The notes beneath the pieces are model-generated. The model saw nothing but the letters and a program-made list of their open reading frames with translations. It did no database searches and was not told where the DNA came from. Below are positions 1 to 8,622 of a stretch of 64,000 nucleotides of DNA, piece by piece; positions within the stretch are counted from its first letter, which is position 1, and each line of letters opens with the position of its first letter. Source of the stretch: Robiginitalea marina (lineage in GTDB: Bacteria; Bacteroidota; Bacteroidia; Flavobacteriales; Flavobacteriaceae); contig NZ_JAMXIB010000002.1 in NCBI RefSeq assembly GCF_024006985.1, forward strand, positions 62,001-126,000. Direction: 5' to 3'. A program made the translations under genes and the position numbers.

Positions 1-1877
1 CCGAGGGGTGGCAAGTTCACGGAAATAGAACGATCAAAGCCATGCCAGGGGGTCCTGGAAACCTTTGCGGACCCATTTTCCATGCCGCTGCCCCCATACC
101 GGGTTGCATCGGAGTTGAAAATCTCCTTCAGCTGCCGGGTTTTGGGCACCCCGATCCGGTATCCCTCCCGGGGCACAGGGGTGAAATTGCAGGCTACAAT
201 AAGGTCATCTTTGGAATCCCTGCCCTTGCGGATAAAAGTAAGGACGGAATTTTCCCAGTCGCCGTAATCGATCCACTGGAACCCTTCGGGGCTGAACTGC
301 TTTTCGTACAGGGCAGGCTGGCCCCTGTACAGGGTATTCAGGTCCTGCACCAGGGCCTGGACCCCCTTATGGAAATCATACTGCAGCAGGTGCCAATCTA
401 GGCTTTGCTGGAAATTCCATTCCGACGACTGCCCGAATTCCCCTCCCATGAACAGGAGGTTCGTGCCGGGGTGGGTGAACATGTATCCAAACAACAGGCG
501 AAGGTTGGCAAAACGCTGCCATTCATCCCCTGGCATGCGATACAAGAGGGATTGCTTGCCATATACGACCTCGTCATGGGAAAAAGGCAGCATGAAATTC
601 TCGGTAAACGCGTAAGTCATGCTGAAGGTGAGGTCATTCTGGTGGTGCCTCCGGTAAATGGGTTCCTTTTTGAAATATTCCAGGGTATCGTGCATCCAGC
701 CCATCATCCACTTCATCCCGAATCCGAGCCCGCCAAGGCTCACGGGCCTGGAAACCATGGGAAAGGAGGTGGATTCCTCTGCGATGGTCTGCACCCCGGG
801 GTAATTGCCATAGACTTCGGCATTGAGCTCTTTCAGGAAAGATATCGCCTCGAGGTTTTCCCGTCCCCCATAGATGTTCGGTTCCCATTCCCCTTCTTCC
901 CGGGAATAGTCGAGGTAGAGCATGGAGGCCACGGCATCGACCCTGAGGCCGTCAATATGGTACTGGTCGAGCCAGAAAAGGGCATTGCTGATCAGGAAGG
1001 CCCGCACTTCGTTCCTGCCGTAGTTGAAGATCAGGCTTTTCCAGTCGGGGTGATACCCTTTCCGCCTGTCGGGGTGCTCATAGAGGTGCGACCCGTCAAA
1101 AAAGCCCAGCCCGTGCGCGTCTTCCGGGAAGTGCGAGGGCACCCAGTCCAGGATCACCCCGATGCCGTTCTGGTGCAGGGCATCCACCAGCAATTTGAAA
1201 TCTTCCGGCTTCCCGAAACGGGAGGTCGGGGCAAAATACCCGGTGAGCTGGTATCCCCAGGAAGGGTCATAGGGGTACTCCATAATGGGCATCAGCTCCA
1301 CATGGGTAAAGTTCATCTCCTTCACATAGGCGACCAGTTCCTTCGCCAGTTCCACGTAGGAAAGGAACCGCCCCCCCTTGCCGCGCCTCCACGAACCCAG
1401 GTGTACCTCATACACCGAAAACGGTTGGTCGAGGCTGTTGTGCGCTGCCCGGCTTTGCATCCAGGCACCATCCTTCCAGGGGTAATTCGACTCCCAGACC
1501 ACCGATGCCGTCTTCGGGGGCGCCTCGCAATAGCGGGCAAAGGGGTCCGCCTTTTCCGTCTTTATGTCGTTGTGGTGCGAATGGATTTTGTATTTGTAGA
1601 GTGCCCCGCGTTCGACCCCCGGAATAAACCCTTCCCAGATTCCGCTTTGGTCCCAGCGCACGCTGAGGGGATGCTCCCCCTCCAGCCAGTAATTGAAATC
1701 ACCGACCACGGAAACCGCCTTGGCCGACGGCGCCCAAACGGCAAAGTAAACCCCTTTTACCCCATTGACCTCCGTGAGGTGGGAACCGAGTTTTTCATAG
1801 AGGCGGAAATGCTTCCCCGCCTTGAATAGTTCAATGTCGAAATCCGAAAATAAGCTGTGGGGGACTACATTTCCCAT
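1..1877 (-). CDS. glgB: 1,4-alpha-glucan branching enzyme, C-terminus cut by window start
   Basis: Transfers alpha-1,4-glucan segments to alpha-1,6 branch points during glycogen or alpha-glucan synthesis in the cytoplasm (GH13). About 625 residues are visible from the ATG at 1875-1877; the stop lies outside the window. An N-terminal carbohydrate-binding segment (GVYFAVWAPSAKAVSVVGDF) precedes the catalytic barrel. GH13 landmarks read in order: DWVPSHF, GLRVDAVASM (nucleophile Asp near residue 312), IAEES (acid/base Glu near 365) and FSHDEV (Asp near 434). It begins 8 nt after the maltokinase stop, so it is the distal gene of a glgE-mak-glgB operon. The family assignment is very secure. Confidence 0.96.
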   Translation of the reverse strand, partial: MGNVVPHSLFSDFDIELFKAGKHFRLYEKLGSHLTEVNGVKGVYFAVWAPSAKAVSVVGDFNYWLEGEHPLSVRWDQSGIWEGFIPGVERGALYKYKIHSHHNDIKTEKADPFARYCEAPPKTASVVWESNYPWKDGAWMQSRAAHNSLDQPFSVYEVHLGSWRRGKGGRFLSYVELAKELVAYVKEMNFTHVELMPIMEYPYDPSWGYQLTGYFAPTSRFGKPEDFKLLVDALHQNGIGVILDWVPSHFPEDAHGLGFFDGSHLYEHPDRRKGYHPDWKSLIFNYGRNEVRAFLISNALFWLDQYHIDGLRVDAVASMLYLDYSREEGEWEPNIYGGRENLEAISFLKELNAEVYGNYPGVQTIAEESTSFPMVSRPVSLGGLGFGMKWMMGWMHDTLEYFKKEPIYRRHHQNDLTFSMTYAFTENFMLPFSHDEVVYGKQSLLYRMPGDEWQRFANLRLLFGYMFTHPGTNLLFMGGEFGQSSEWNFQQSLDWHLLQYDFHKGVQALVQDLNTLYRGQPALYEKQFSPEGFQWIDYGDWENSVLTFIRKGRDSKDDLIVACNFTPVPREGYRIGVPKTRQLKEIFNSDATRYGGSGMENGSAKVSRTPWHGFDRSISVNLPPL

Positions 1878-1885
1878 ATTTTGCT

Positions 1886-3520
1886 TTAGTTTTTATCGTT
1901 GATAATGCTGCGGATGCCTTCCAGGGGGATCACAGCCCAGTGGGGGCGGGAATTCATTTCATAACCCAATTCATAAACGGCTTTTTCCAGCATACAGTAC
2001 TTGAGCAGGAAAATGCGCTCTGCGCTGTAGCCGATGTCGATGTTATGGACCTGAATCAATTGCACATAGGTTTCCATAAACACCCCGGTAAAATAACGGT
2101 AGAGCAGTTCCCCGGCCCGGAAAAGGGCCTCCCTGGAATACGGATATTCCCCTTCGTGGTTGAAGATAGTGGCATATACGGCATAGTGGAACGACCTGAA
2201 AATTCCCGCGATATCCTTCAAGGGGGGCTGCTTGACCTTCCGGTCGCGGATGGTGCTTTCCGGTTCCCCTTCAAAATCGAGGAGGTAAAAATCGTCGCCC
2301 TGCACCAATACCTGGCCGAGGTGGTAATCGCCATGGACCCGCAGGCGCTCCCCCTTTAATTTGGTCCAGTCAAAATTCACAAATCGCTTTCGGATTTCAT
2401 TTTTGCGTTCCAGGAATTCGGTGGCCAGTTCCAGGGTGGTGCCCTCGAGGCGATGAAGGTTATTTTCCACCGTATTCAACCGGTTCTGGAACATATACAA
2501 GAGGCGGTTTTTGAGCCATACCTCGTAATCCCCGTTAAAGTGGGCGGGGGTGAATGCCGTATCCTCGAATTCCGAGCCCAGCGCAATATGCATTTCGGCT
2601 GTGCGCTGCGCCAGTTTCTGCAGTTTCAGGAAAATATTCAGGCCTGCCCAGTCGATGATCTCGGGGGGCACTTCCCGTATTTTAAGCCGTTGGAATAACT
2701 CCACATTGGGGAGGTTTTCCGCATCGATGCCCTTGTATTCCAGGTTGGAGAAAATCTTGTGGAGTTCCCCCAGCATAAATTCCCAGGCATCCCCCTGGTT
2801 GGGGACCAGTTCCTGCATCAGGGCGATGGTGATATTGGCATTATCGGCATCCATGATGCTCAGGCTTCCCTGGTAGGCCGGGGTGTTTTTGTATCCCTTT
2901 CGCTCCGAAAGGAAACGGCTCATCTCGTAATCAGGGTTCTTGTCGGCGTAGATCCTCCTGAAGAACTTGATGACGGACCGGCCGTTGATGATGATGGAGG
3001 TATTGCTTTGCTCAAGGCCCATGAATTTAGAGGTTTCATAGGGGCCCGGCTCGAAGATGGCGCTCCTGTGGTACCGCACCCGGGTGGTATCGTTCGGCTC
3101 GGCGGTGGCGATCCGCTCATAGACCAGCCTGCGAAAGGCCTCGAGGTTCACCGCATCGATGATAAACCCTTCAACCCCACCGATGGTAACAGGCAATATG
3201 CGGTCCTTCTCCGCAAAACTCTCGTCGGAAACAAACGCAATGGGCAGGAAATAATGTTGGAAAAACGCCTCTTCAAAATTGACTTCCAGCAACAACCCGT
3301 AGTAGACCTCCTCCCGTTGCTGGATGCGGAAATACTCCTGCAGCTCTATATATTTCAAGGTACTGGACTTTCCACCGTACCAGCGTTGCTGCTGTACATA
3401 GTTCTCGAGCACCTCGGAAAGGAATACCTTCATGAATCCTCCCTCGTCCAGTAACTGTTCCCAGGGGACATCAAAGGCGTAGGTGGTTTTTTTAGGGGCT
3501 TCAACCGTCTTTTTCTCCAT
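1886..3520 (-). CDS. Maltokinase (maltose-1-phosphate forming)
   Basis: Phosphorylates maltose with ATP to alpha-maltose-1-phosphate, the donor used by GlgE. The 544-residue protein has the N-terminal cap signature of the family (QQRWYGGKSSTLKYIELQEYF region, about 45-65) and the kinase active-site motif HGDYHLGQ near residue 395, followed by LLDFEGEP, the metal-binding Asp segment. It lies 12 nt downstream of glgE and 8 nt upstream of glgB. In many bacteria maltokinase is fused to trehalose synthase (TreS). Here it stands alone, and no TreS is visible in the window. Pep2/Mak are the usual names; the assignment comes from motifs and neighbours. Confidence 0.9.
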   Translation of the reverse strand: MEKKTVEAPKKTTYAFDVPWEQLLDEGGFMKVFLSEVLENYVQQQRWYGGKSSTLKYIELQEYFRIQQREEVYYGLLLEVNFEEAFFQHYFLPIAFVSDESFAEKDRILPVTIGGVEGFIIDAVNLEAFRRLVYERIATAEPNDTTRVRYHRSAIFEPGPYETSKFMGLEQSNTSIIINGRSVIKFFRRIYADKNPDYEMSRFLSERKGYKNTPAYQGSLSIMDADNANITIALMQELVPNQGDAWEFMLGELHKIFSNLEYKGIDAENLPNVELFQRLKIREVPPEIIDWAGLNIFLKLQKLAQRTAEMHIALGSEFEDTAFTPAHFNGDYEVWLKNRLLYMFQNRLNTVENNLHRLEGTTLELATEFLERKNEIRKRFVNFDWTKLKGERLRVHGDYHLGQVLVQGDDFYLLDFEGEPESTIRDRKVKQPPLKDIAGIFRSFHYAVYATIFNHEGEYPYSREALFRAGELLYRYFTGVFMETYVQLIQVHNIDIGYSAERIFLLKYCMLEKAVYELGYEMNSRPHWAVIPLEGIRSIINDKN

Positions 3521-3532
3521 GGTCTTCGGCTT

Positions 3533-5467
3533 CTATCGGATGTGAAACAGGTGTATGGGCAGATCCGGGTGCAGGGCGACATAGTTCCATTCAGCCTCCC
3601 AATGGTAGCTGGTATGGGTCATCAGGTCGTGGAGCTCCAGGCGCGTGCCGGCCCCAACCCCCAGGGCGTCGAGGGGAAGCTGTACATAACCCTGCTGGGT
3701 ACTGTGCGGGTCAAGGCTGATAATGACCAGCAGGCGGTCGTGCCCGGCATCATCCCATTTGTAAAACGCCAGCATCTGCTGGTTTTCAAGCCCGCAAAAC
3801 CGGATATTATTGGTCTGCTGCAAGGCCGGGTGGGCCTTTCGGATCGCATTTAGTTTGCCGATAATGTGGGTCAGTTTGTTCTCGCGCCCCCAATCCCAGT
3901 GCCGGATCTCGTATTTTTCCGAATCCAGGTATTCCTCCTTTCCCGGATAGGGTTCGGAGACCATGTACTCGAAAACAGGGCCATAGATCCCGATATTCCC
4001 GCAGAGCGAAGCGGCCAGCGCATAGCGGATTATGTGCATTGCCTCCCCCTGCCCCTGAAGGTGGTAGGGGTTGATGTCCGGGGTGTTGGGCCAGAAGTTG
4101 GGGCGGTAGTACTCCCGCATTTCCGACTGGGTGAGCTCGACCATATACTCGATGAGTTCCTGTTTCTGGACCCTCCAGGTAAAATAGGTATACGACTGGC
4201 TGAAGCCCTGCTTGGCCAGTTGCTGCATCACCCGGGGCCGGGAAAAGGCTTCCGCCAGGAACAGGACATCGGGGTGCTTTTTCTTCACCTCGGCGATCAG
4301 CCAGTTCCAGAACCGATACGGCTTGGTGTGGGGGTTATCGACGCGGAAGATCCGGATCCCGAAGCCCACCCACTGCAGGGTAACCTCCAGCAGTTCCTTC
4401 CAAAGGGCCTTGTACTGGGGACTTTCAAACCAGAAATTGACGATGTCCTGGTACTTCTTTGGCGGGTTTTCGGCATACTGGATGGTACCGTCCGGCCGTT
4501 TTCGGAACCATTCCGGGTGCTCGGTTAGATAGGGGTGGTCAGGCGCTGCCTGGAATGCCAGGTCCATGGCAACCTCCAGGCCCAGTTCCCCGGCAGCGCG
4601 GATAAGGTTTCGAAAATCATCCTCCGAACCCAGTTCAGGGTGCAGGTGCCGGTGACCCCCGAAACGTGAGCCGATGGCCCAGGGCACCCCGGAATCGCCT
4701 TCCTTTGCCTGGGTGGTATTGTTTTTTCCTTTTCGGTTAACCTCCCCAATGGGGTGAACCGGGGGGAAGTAGACGGTATCAAAGCCCATTTTTGCGATCC
4801 TGGGCAGGAGCCGCTCGCAGTCTTTGAAGGTTCCGTGCTTTCCGGGTTCCGGAGCAGCCGACCTGGGGAAAAATTCGTACCAGGTGGAAAAATTGGCCCG
4901 TTTGCGGTCTACATATACCTGCAGGACCCTGGAGGTGTGCGCCAGGAACCGGCCCGGGTATTTCAGGAAGAGTCCATGGAGCCGTTCTGAAACCGCTTCC
5001 TTTACGGCCTGTTCATAATCGCCTTCATTTTTAAACCGGGAGGCAAGTGTTTTTACGTATTCTCGGTCGAATTTTTCGGCCTTACTGCTCACATAGTCAA
5101 GGTATTGTATGCCATCGAGCAATTCACTTTTGACATGCTGCCCGTCGCGGATCTTGGCCTCGATCCCATGTTGCCAGTTCAGGGCATAATCTACCCAGCC
5201 CCTTACCTTGTATTCATAGAAGCCCTGGCGGCTGACCGTAAAGGCGGCCTGCCACCGGTCGTTGGGCAGGGGTTCCATCCGTACTTCCTCCCACTTGCGG
5301 GCCGACTGGTGCTTGTAGAGCACCTCCGCCTGGATGACGTCGTGCCCATCGGGAAGGACGTCGGCCGATACCACGACCTGTTCGCCCACTACCCGTTTGA
5401 TAAAGAATTTCCCACAATTAATCTGGGGCCGGAGGTCATCGATCACCACCCGTTCTTGCTGCATCAT
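3533..5467 (-). CDS. glgE: Alpha-1,4-glucan:maltose-1-phosphate maltosyltransferase
   Basis: Extends alpha-1,4-glucan by two glucose units from maltose-1-phosphate (GH13 subfamily 3, cytoplasmic). The 644 residues match the usual length. An N-terminal beta domain (residues 1-110, with GFYEYKVRGWVDYALNWQ) precedes the barrel. Catalytic landmarks are IFRVDNPHTKP (nucleophile Asp near 374), FLAEAFSRP (Glu near 400) and FWPNTPDINP (Asp near 463). The GlgE-typical EPYPGKEEYLDSEKYEIR follows near residue 520. It starts with two consecutive Met codons; the first is taken. A TATCTTTA element at 5502-5509 on the same strand makes it the likely first gene of the glgE-mak-glgB operon. Confidence 0.95.
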   Translation of the reverse strand: MMQQERVVIDDLRPQINCGKFFIKRVVGEQVVVSADVLPDGHDVIQAEVLYKHQSARKWEEVRMEPLPNDRWQAAFTVSRQGFYEYKVRGWVDYALNWQHGIEAKIRDGQHVKSELLDGIQYLDYVSSKAEKFDREYVKTLASRFKNEGDYEQAVKEAVSERLHGLFLKYPGRFLAHTSRVLQVYVDRKRANFSTWYEFFPRSAAPEPGKHGTFKDCERLLPRIAKMGFDTVYFPPVHPIGEVNRKGKNNTTQAKEGDSGVPWAIGSRFGGHRHLHPELGSEDDFRNLIRAAGELGLEVAMDLAFQAAPDHPYLTEHPEWFRKRPDGTIQYAENPPKKYQDIVNFWFESPQYKALWKELLEVTLQWVGFGIRIFRVDNPHTKPYRFWNWLIAEVKKKHPDVLFLAEAFSRPRVMQQLAKQGFSQSYTYFTWRVQKQELIEYMVELTQSEMREYYRPNFWPNTPDINPYHLQGQGEAMHIIRYALAASLCGNIGIYGPVFEYMVSEPYPGKEEYLDSEKYEIRHWDWGRENKLTHIIGKLNAIRKAHPALQQTNNIRFCGLENQQMLAFYKWDDAGHDRLLVIISLDPHSTQQGYVQLPLDALGVGAGTRLELHDLMTHTSYHWEAEWNYVALHPDLPIHLFHIR

Positions 5468-5501
5468 AGGTTTATCGGTGCTTTTGCGGTTTAAGTTCGA
5501 T

Positions 5502-5509
5502 TAAAGATA
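5502..5509 (-). promoter_or_regulatory. Probable -7 element for glgE operon
   Basis: TATCTTTA on the minus strand, one mismatch from the Bacteroidota -7 consensus TAnnTTTG, 34 nt before the glgE start. No convincing -33 TTG was seen upstream. Confidence 0.45.
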
Positions 5510-5590
5510 TAAATTAAAGTGGTAATTGCCTGTGTGACGGCCCGGGGCACTACCCGCAAGCGCCCTTCCCATAGCCGGCAGACCTTTGGC

Positions 5591-7108
5591 CTACCCCAGC
5601 CCATCGACGGAAATTACTGCCTGGTCGTGGACCCTCAGGGTCAGCAACCCGGAAAGGATCATGGCCACTCCCCCAACAATCAGGGCATACACGGGCTGGT
5701 TCCCGAAGAACTGGTTTACGATAAACCCAAGCAGGGTGGCGGCTACCATCTGGGGGATGACGATAAAGAAATTAAACACCCCCATATAATATCCCATTTT
5801 TTTAGGTGGGAGGGCACCGGCCAGCATGGCATAGGGAACAGAAAGGATGCTCGCCCAGGCAATGCCCACCCCTACCATGGAAAGCAGCAACCAGTCGGGG
5901 TCTGTAATAAAATAGACTGAAATAAGTCCGAGGCCTCCCAGGGTAAGGGCCAGGAGGTGGGTAATTTTCCTGCTGGTCATTTTCGCCAGCACAGGGAGGA
6001 GGAAGGCGACCAGGGCTGCCACGCCATTGTATACCCCGAAGAGTACCGTTACCCAGTCGGCCCCGTCATTATAAAGGGCACTGGTAGTATCGCGGGTGCC
6101 GTAAACATGGCCGGTGACAGCCTGGGTGGTATAGATCCACATCGAAAAAAGGGCAAACCAGGAAAAGAACTGCACCCAGGCGAGCTGTTTCATGGTCCCC
6201 GGCATGTAAAGGAGGTCGGTCATGATAATGACAAAGCCATTGCGGCCGACTTTCCGGCGTACCGCCGAGGCTGCCAGGAACAGGATCCCGACAATCAGGA
6301 AACCGACGGTGAGTACATAGAGCTCTTTCTGCAGGCCATAATAATAGGGCAGCAGGGTAGCCCCCCCTCCCAGGAGGACCATGGCCACCCCGTAATTCCG
6401 GAGTTTCCGGATCCGAAGTTCGTTTTCCCCTGCCGTAAGTTCCGGGGGTACCGTCGCCTGGTGGTCTTCAAAGGCTTCCAGTTCTGCCGGGCTGTATTCC
6501 CTGGAACGGAAAACCGTCCATAATACGGCGAGCAAGAAGACCACGGCCCCCATATAGAAAGACCACTTGACCGAGTCAGGAATCACCCCCTCGGGGGCGG
6601 TATTGCTGATCCCCAGCCAGTTCGTGAAAACATAGGGCATAACAGACCCCACCACGGCCCCAATGCCGATGAAAAAACTCTGCATGGCAAAACCCAGGGT
6701 TCGTTGTTCGGAAGGGAGGTTATCGCCCACAAAGGCCCGGAAAGGTTCCATGGAGATGTTGATGGAAGCATCCATGATCCACAGCATCCCGGCAGCCACC
6801 CACAGGGAAGGGGAATTCGGCATGATGCACAGGGCAAGGGAAGCCAGCACTGCGCCTACCAGGAAGTAGGGCCTACGCCTCCCCAGGCGCGTCCAGGTGC
6901 GATCCGAAAAATACCCGATAATGGGTTGGACCACCAACCCGGTAACGGGGGCCGCGATCCATAGGATGGGGATGCTTTCCACCTCGGCCCCGAGGGTTTC
7001 GAAGATCCGGGAGGTATTGGCATTTTGCAGGGCAAATCCAAACTGTATGCCCAGGAAACCGAAACTCATGTTCCAGATTTCCCAGAAACTCAGGGTGCGT
7101 TTTTTCAT
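5591..7108 (-). CDS. MFS sugar transporter, SLC45/GPH-like
   Basis: Twelve-helix inner-membrane porter of 505 residues. The segment SDRTWTRLGRRRPYF (near 68-82) matches the loop 2-3 signature of the sucrose/maltose porters of the SLC45-like branch of the major facilitator superfamily. A second conserved stretch, PFRAFVGDNLPSEQRTLGF, follows near residue 125. It lies 123 nt upstream of glgE on the same strand. Uptake of maltose or a related disaccharide feeding the maltokinase/GlgE route is a sensible inference, but the substrate cannot be read from sequence. Confidence 0.85.
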   Translation of the reverse strand: MKKRTLSFWEIWNMSFGFLGIQFGFALQNANTSRIFETLGAEVESIPILWIAAPVTGLVVQPIIGYFSDRTWTRLGRRRPYFLVGAVLASLALCIMPNSPSLWVAAGMLWIMDASINISMEPFRAFVGDNLPSEQRTLGFAMQSFFIGIGAVVGSVMPYVFTNWLGISNTAPEGVIPDSVKWSFYMGAVVFLLAVLWTVFRSREYSPAELEAFEDHQATVPPELTAGENELRIRKLRNYGVAMVLLGGGATLLPYYYGLQKELYVLTVGFLIVGILFLAASAVRRKVGRNGFVIIMTDLLYMPGTMKQLAWVQFFSWFALFSMWIYTTQAVTGHVYGTRDTTSALYNDGADWVTVLFGVYNGVAALVAFLLPVLAKMTSRKITHLLALTLGGLGLISVYFITDPDWLLLSMVGVGIAWASILSVPYAMLAGALPPKKMGYYMGVFNFFIVIPQMVAATLLGFIVNQFFGNQPVYALIVGGVAMILSGLLTLRVHDQAVISVDGLG

Positions 7109-7270
7109 AGTGGTCAGGTGCGGTCGCAGTATTTTCAGTAGGCACGGAATCGACTCCGGAATAAATATAGTATTTTTCCCTTCAGAAGGAGCACAATGCC
7201 GGTTGACGGGCGTTATCCTCCCAAACAGGATGGTAACGCCTTCATCATCAGGCGATTTATTATGTAATTA

Positions 7271-7278
7271 TATTTTTG
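7271..7278 (+). promoter_or_regulatory. Possible -7 element for collagen-like lipoprotein gene
   Basis: TATTTTTG, an exact TAnnTTTG match, in a locally AT-rich stretch 67 nt before the ATG at 7346. A -33 TTG at the right distance is not evident. Confidence 0.45.
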
Positions 7279-7345
7279 GAACGCTTTTTGCCACACTACA
7301 GGAAACGGGGCCGGAGCCCTGATTATCAACTAAAATCTAACCCTT

Positions 7346-7900
7346 ATGAAAAAATCTGTATTGCTTTCAGCCCTGTTCCTCGCCCTTACCACCCTCTCGT
7401 GTGAAGGCCCTACCGGACCTCCGGGCCCTCCCGGCTTCGATGGCCAGGACGGCCTTGACGGGGTGAATATCCTGGGGCAGATTTACGAGATTACCGGCGA
7501 TTTCACCCCTGCCAACAACTACTCCCTCTTCTCGGTATTTTCTGAAGATGCCCCATCCGTGGAAGTCTTCGAAACGGATGTGGTTTTGGTCTACATCCTC
7601 TGGGAACAGTTTGACGACCCCACCGGCCCGATCGATGTATGGAGGCTCCTTCCCCAGACCAGGGTGCTCAACCAGGGGATCCTGCAGTATAATTACGACC
7701 ACACCTTCCTGGATGTCTCCATTTTCCTGGAGGCCGATTTTGACCTGGGTACCCTGCTGCCGGGGGATACGGATAACCAGACCTTCCGCATCGCCATATT
7801 GCCGGCCGATGGCGCCGGGCTGGATACCAGCAACATGTCGGAAGTGCTCAATTTCCTGAATGTGAAGGAAGGGAATATCCCACGATTCCAACTGGATTAA
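7346..7900 (+). CDS. Lipoprotein with short collagen-like Gly-X-Y stretch
   Basis: Predicted envelope lipoprotein of 184 residues. A signal peptide ends in the lipobox TLSC (Cys19). The mature N-terminus runs directly into Gly-X-Y triplets (GPTGPPGPPGFDGQDGLDG, about residues 21-39), a very short collagen-like tract, followed by an all-beta-looking domain of about 145 residues with no motif I recognise. Similar short collagen-like linkers occur on lipoproteins of many flavobacteria; their role is unknown. The gene stands alone, with its own terminator at 7921-7950. The function of the globular part cannot be assigned. Confidence 0.8.
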   Translation: MKKSVLLSALFLALTTLSCEGPTGPPGPPGFDGQDGLDGVNILGQIYEITGDFTPANNYSLFSVFSEDAPSVEVFETDVVLVYILWEQFDDPTGPIDVWRLLPQTRVLNQGILQYNYDHTFLDVSIFLEADFDLGTLLPGDTDNQTFRIAILPADGAGLDTSNMSEVLNFLNVKEGNIPRFQLD

Positions 7901-7920
7901 TTCCCCCTGCCAAATACCGC

Positions 7921-7950
7921 AAATGCCCTGCCCGCTGCAGGGCATTTTTT
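7921..7950 (+). terminator. Intrinsic terminator after collagen-like lipoprotein gene
   Basis: Perfect 11-bp stem (7921-7931 with 7937-7947), 5-nt loop, then a T run to 7950. Confidence 0.9.
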
Positions 7951-7960
7951 ATGAATCCCC

Positions 7961-7968
7961 TATCTTTG
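7961..7968 (+). promoter_or_regulatory. -7 element for msrB
   Basis: Exact TATCTTTG, 43 nt before the msrB ATG and just past the preceding terminator. The leader then contains a G/C hairpin (7973-7978 with 7988-7993). Confidence 0.6.
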
Positions 7969-8011
7969 AAACCCGGGGGGTCAAGCTCCCCGGCCAAAAA
8001 AAATATGCGCT

Positions 8012-8500
8012 ATGAAAAAAAAACTTTTGTTTCTCGCCATTGGCCTGATGCTGGGCTGCCAGGGCCAATCTCAAAAAGCCCCTGACCCTTCCGGGGAGGG
8101 CACCTCCTACCCCGTATCCAAAACCGACGCCGAGTGGCGGGAATCCCTCACCGAACTTGAATATTATGTACTCCGGAAAGCCGGCACTGAAAGACCCGGA
8201 ACCAGCGACCTGCTCAAAAACAAACAAAAAGGGACTTACGTCTGTGCAGGCTGCGGCCACCCCCTTTTCCGGAGCGAACACAAATTCGATTCCGGTACCG
8301 GATGGCCCAGCTTTGACCGGGAGATCGAAGGGAATGTGGCCTACAGCGTGGATTACGAAATCGGGTACAAACGGACCGAGGAACACTGCGCCCGCTGCGG
8401 GGGGCACCTGGGGCATGTTTTTGACGACGGGCCGGGGGAAACCACCGGGATGCGTCACTGCATCAACGGGGCAGCCCTGGATTTTGTCCCTGAAAATTAA
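8012..8500 (+). CDS. msrB: Peptide-methionine (R)-S-oxide reductase, lipoprotein form
   Basis: Reduces methionine-R-sulfoxide in proteins; here probably an envelope repair enzyme. The 162-residue protein begins with a lipoprotein signal peptide (lipobox LMLGC), so it is likely membrane-anchored in the periplasm. The MsrB domain shows both zinc-binding CxxC pairs (CAGC and CARC), the substrate motif GTGWPSF, and the catalytic Cys in RHCINGAALDF. The family usually has Ser where Gly follows Asn here, a minor change. It is a single gene with its own -7 element and terminator. Confidence 0.95.
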   Translation: MKKKLLFLAIGLMLGCQGQSQKAPDPSGEGTSYPVSKTDAEWRESLTELEYYVLRKAGTERPGTSDLLKNKQKGTYVCAGCGHPLFRSEHKFDSGTGWPSFDREIEGNVAYSVDYEIGYKRTEEHCARCGGHLGHVFDDGPGETTGMRHCINGAALDFVPEN

Positions 8501-8531
8501 CGGCTTGGCCCAGGTGGGAAACCGCCGGGTA

Positions 8532-8570
8532 CCCCATGGGGTCTAAACGACCCGATGGGGGCTTTGCTTT
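8532..8570 (+). terminator. Probable terminator of msrB
   Basis: Nested hairpin: outer stem 8532-8537 with 8555-8560, a single G/G mismatch, inner stem 8539-8543 with 8549-8553, loop TAAAC. A T-rich tail follows (GCTTTGCTTT). It abuts the lpd promoter. Confidence 0.6.
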
Positions 8571-8591
8571 CAATTCGGTTTTGTACCTTTG
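8563..8591 (+). promoter_or_regulatory. Promoter of lpd: -33 TTTG and -7 TACCTTTG
   Basis: TTTG at 8563-8566, then 17 nt, then TACCTTTG at 8584-8591, matching both Bacteroidota promoter elements. The lpd ATG lies 31 nt downstream, which supports the 8623 start over upstream in-frame ATGs. Confidence 0.7.
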
Positions 8592-8622
8592 GCAGGCAAT
8601 TTTTCAAGAAACCAACACCAGC

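Noticed and set aside
405-1829. Long open frame on the plus strand (474 codons)
   Set aside because: It is the antisense shadow of glgB; its translation has no family features, whereas the minus strand encodes a complete GH13 core.
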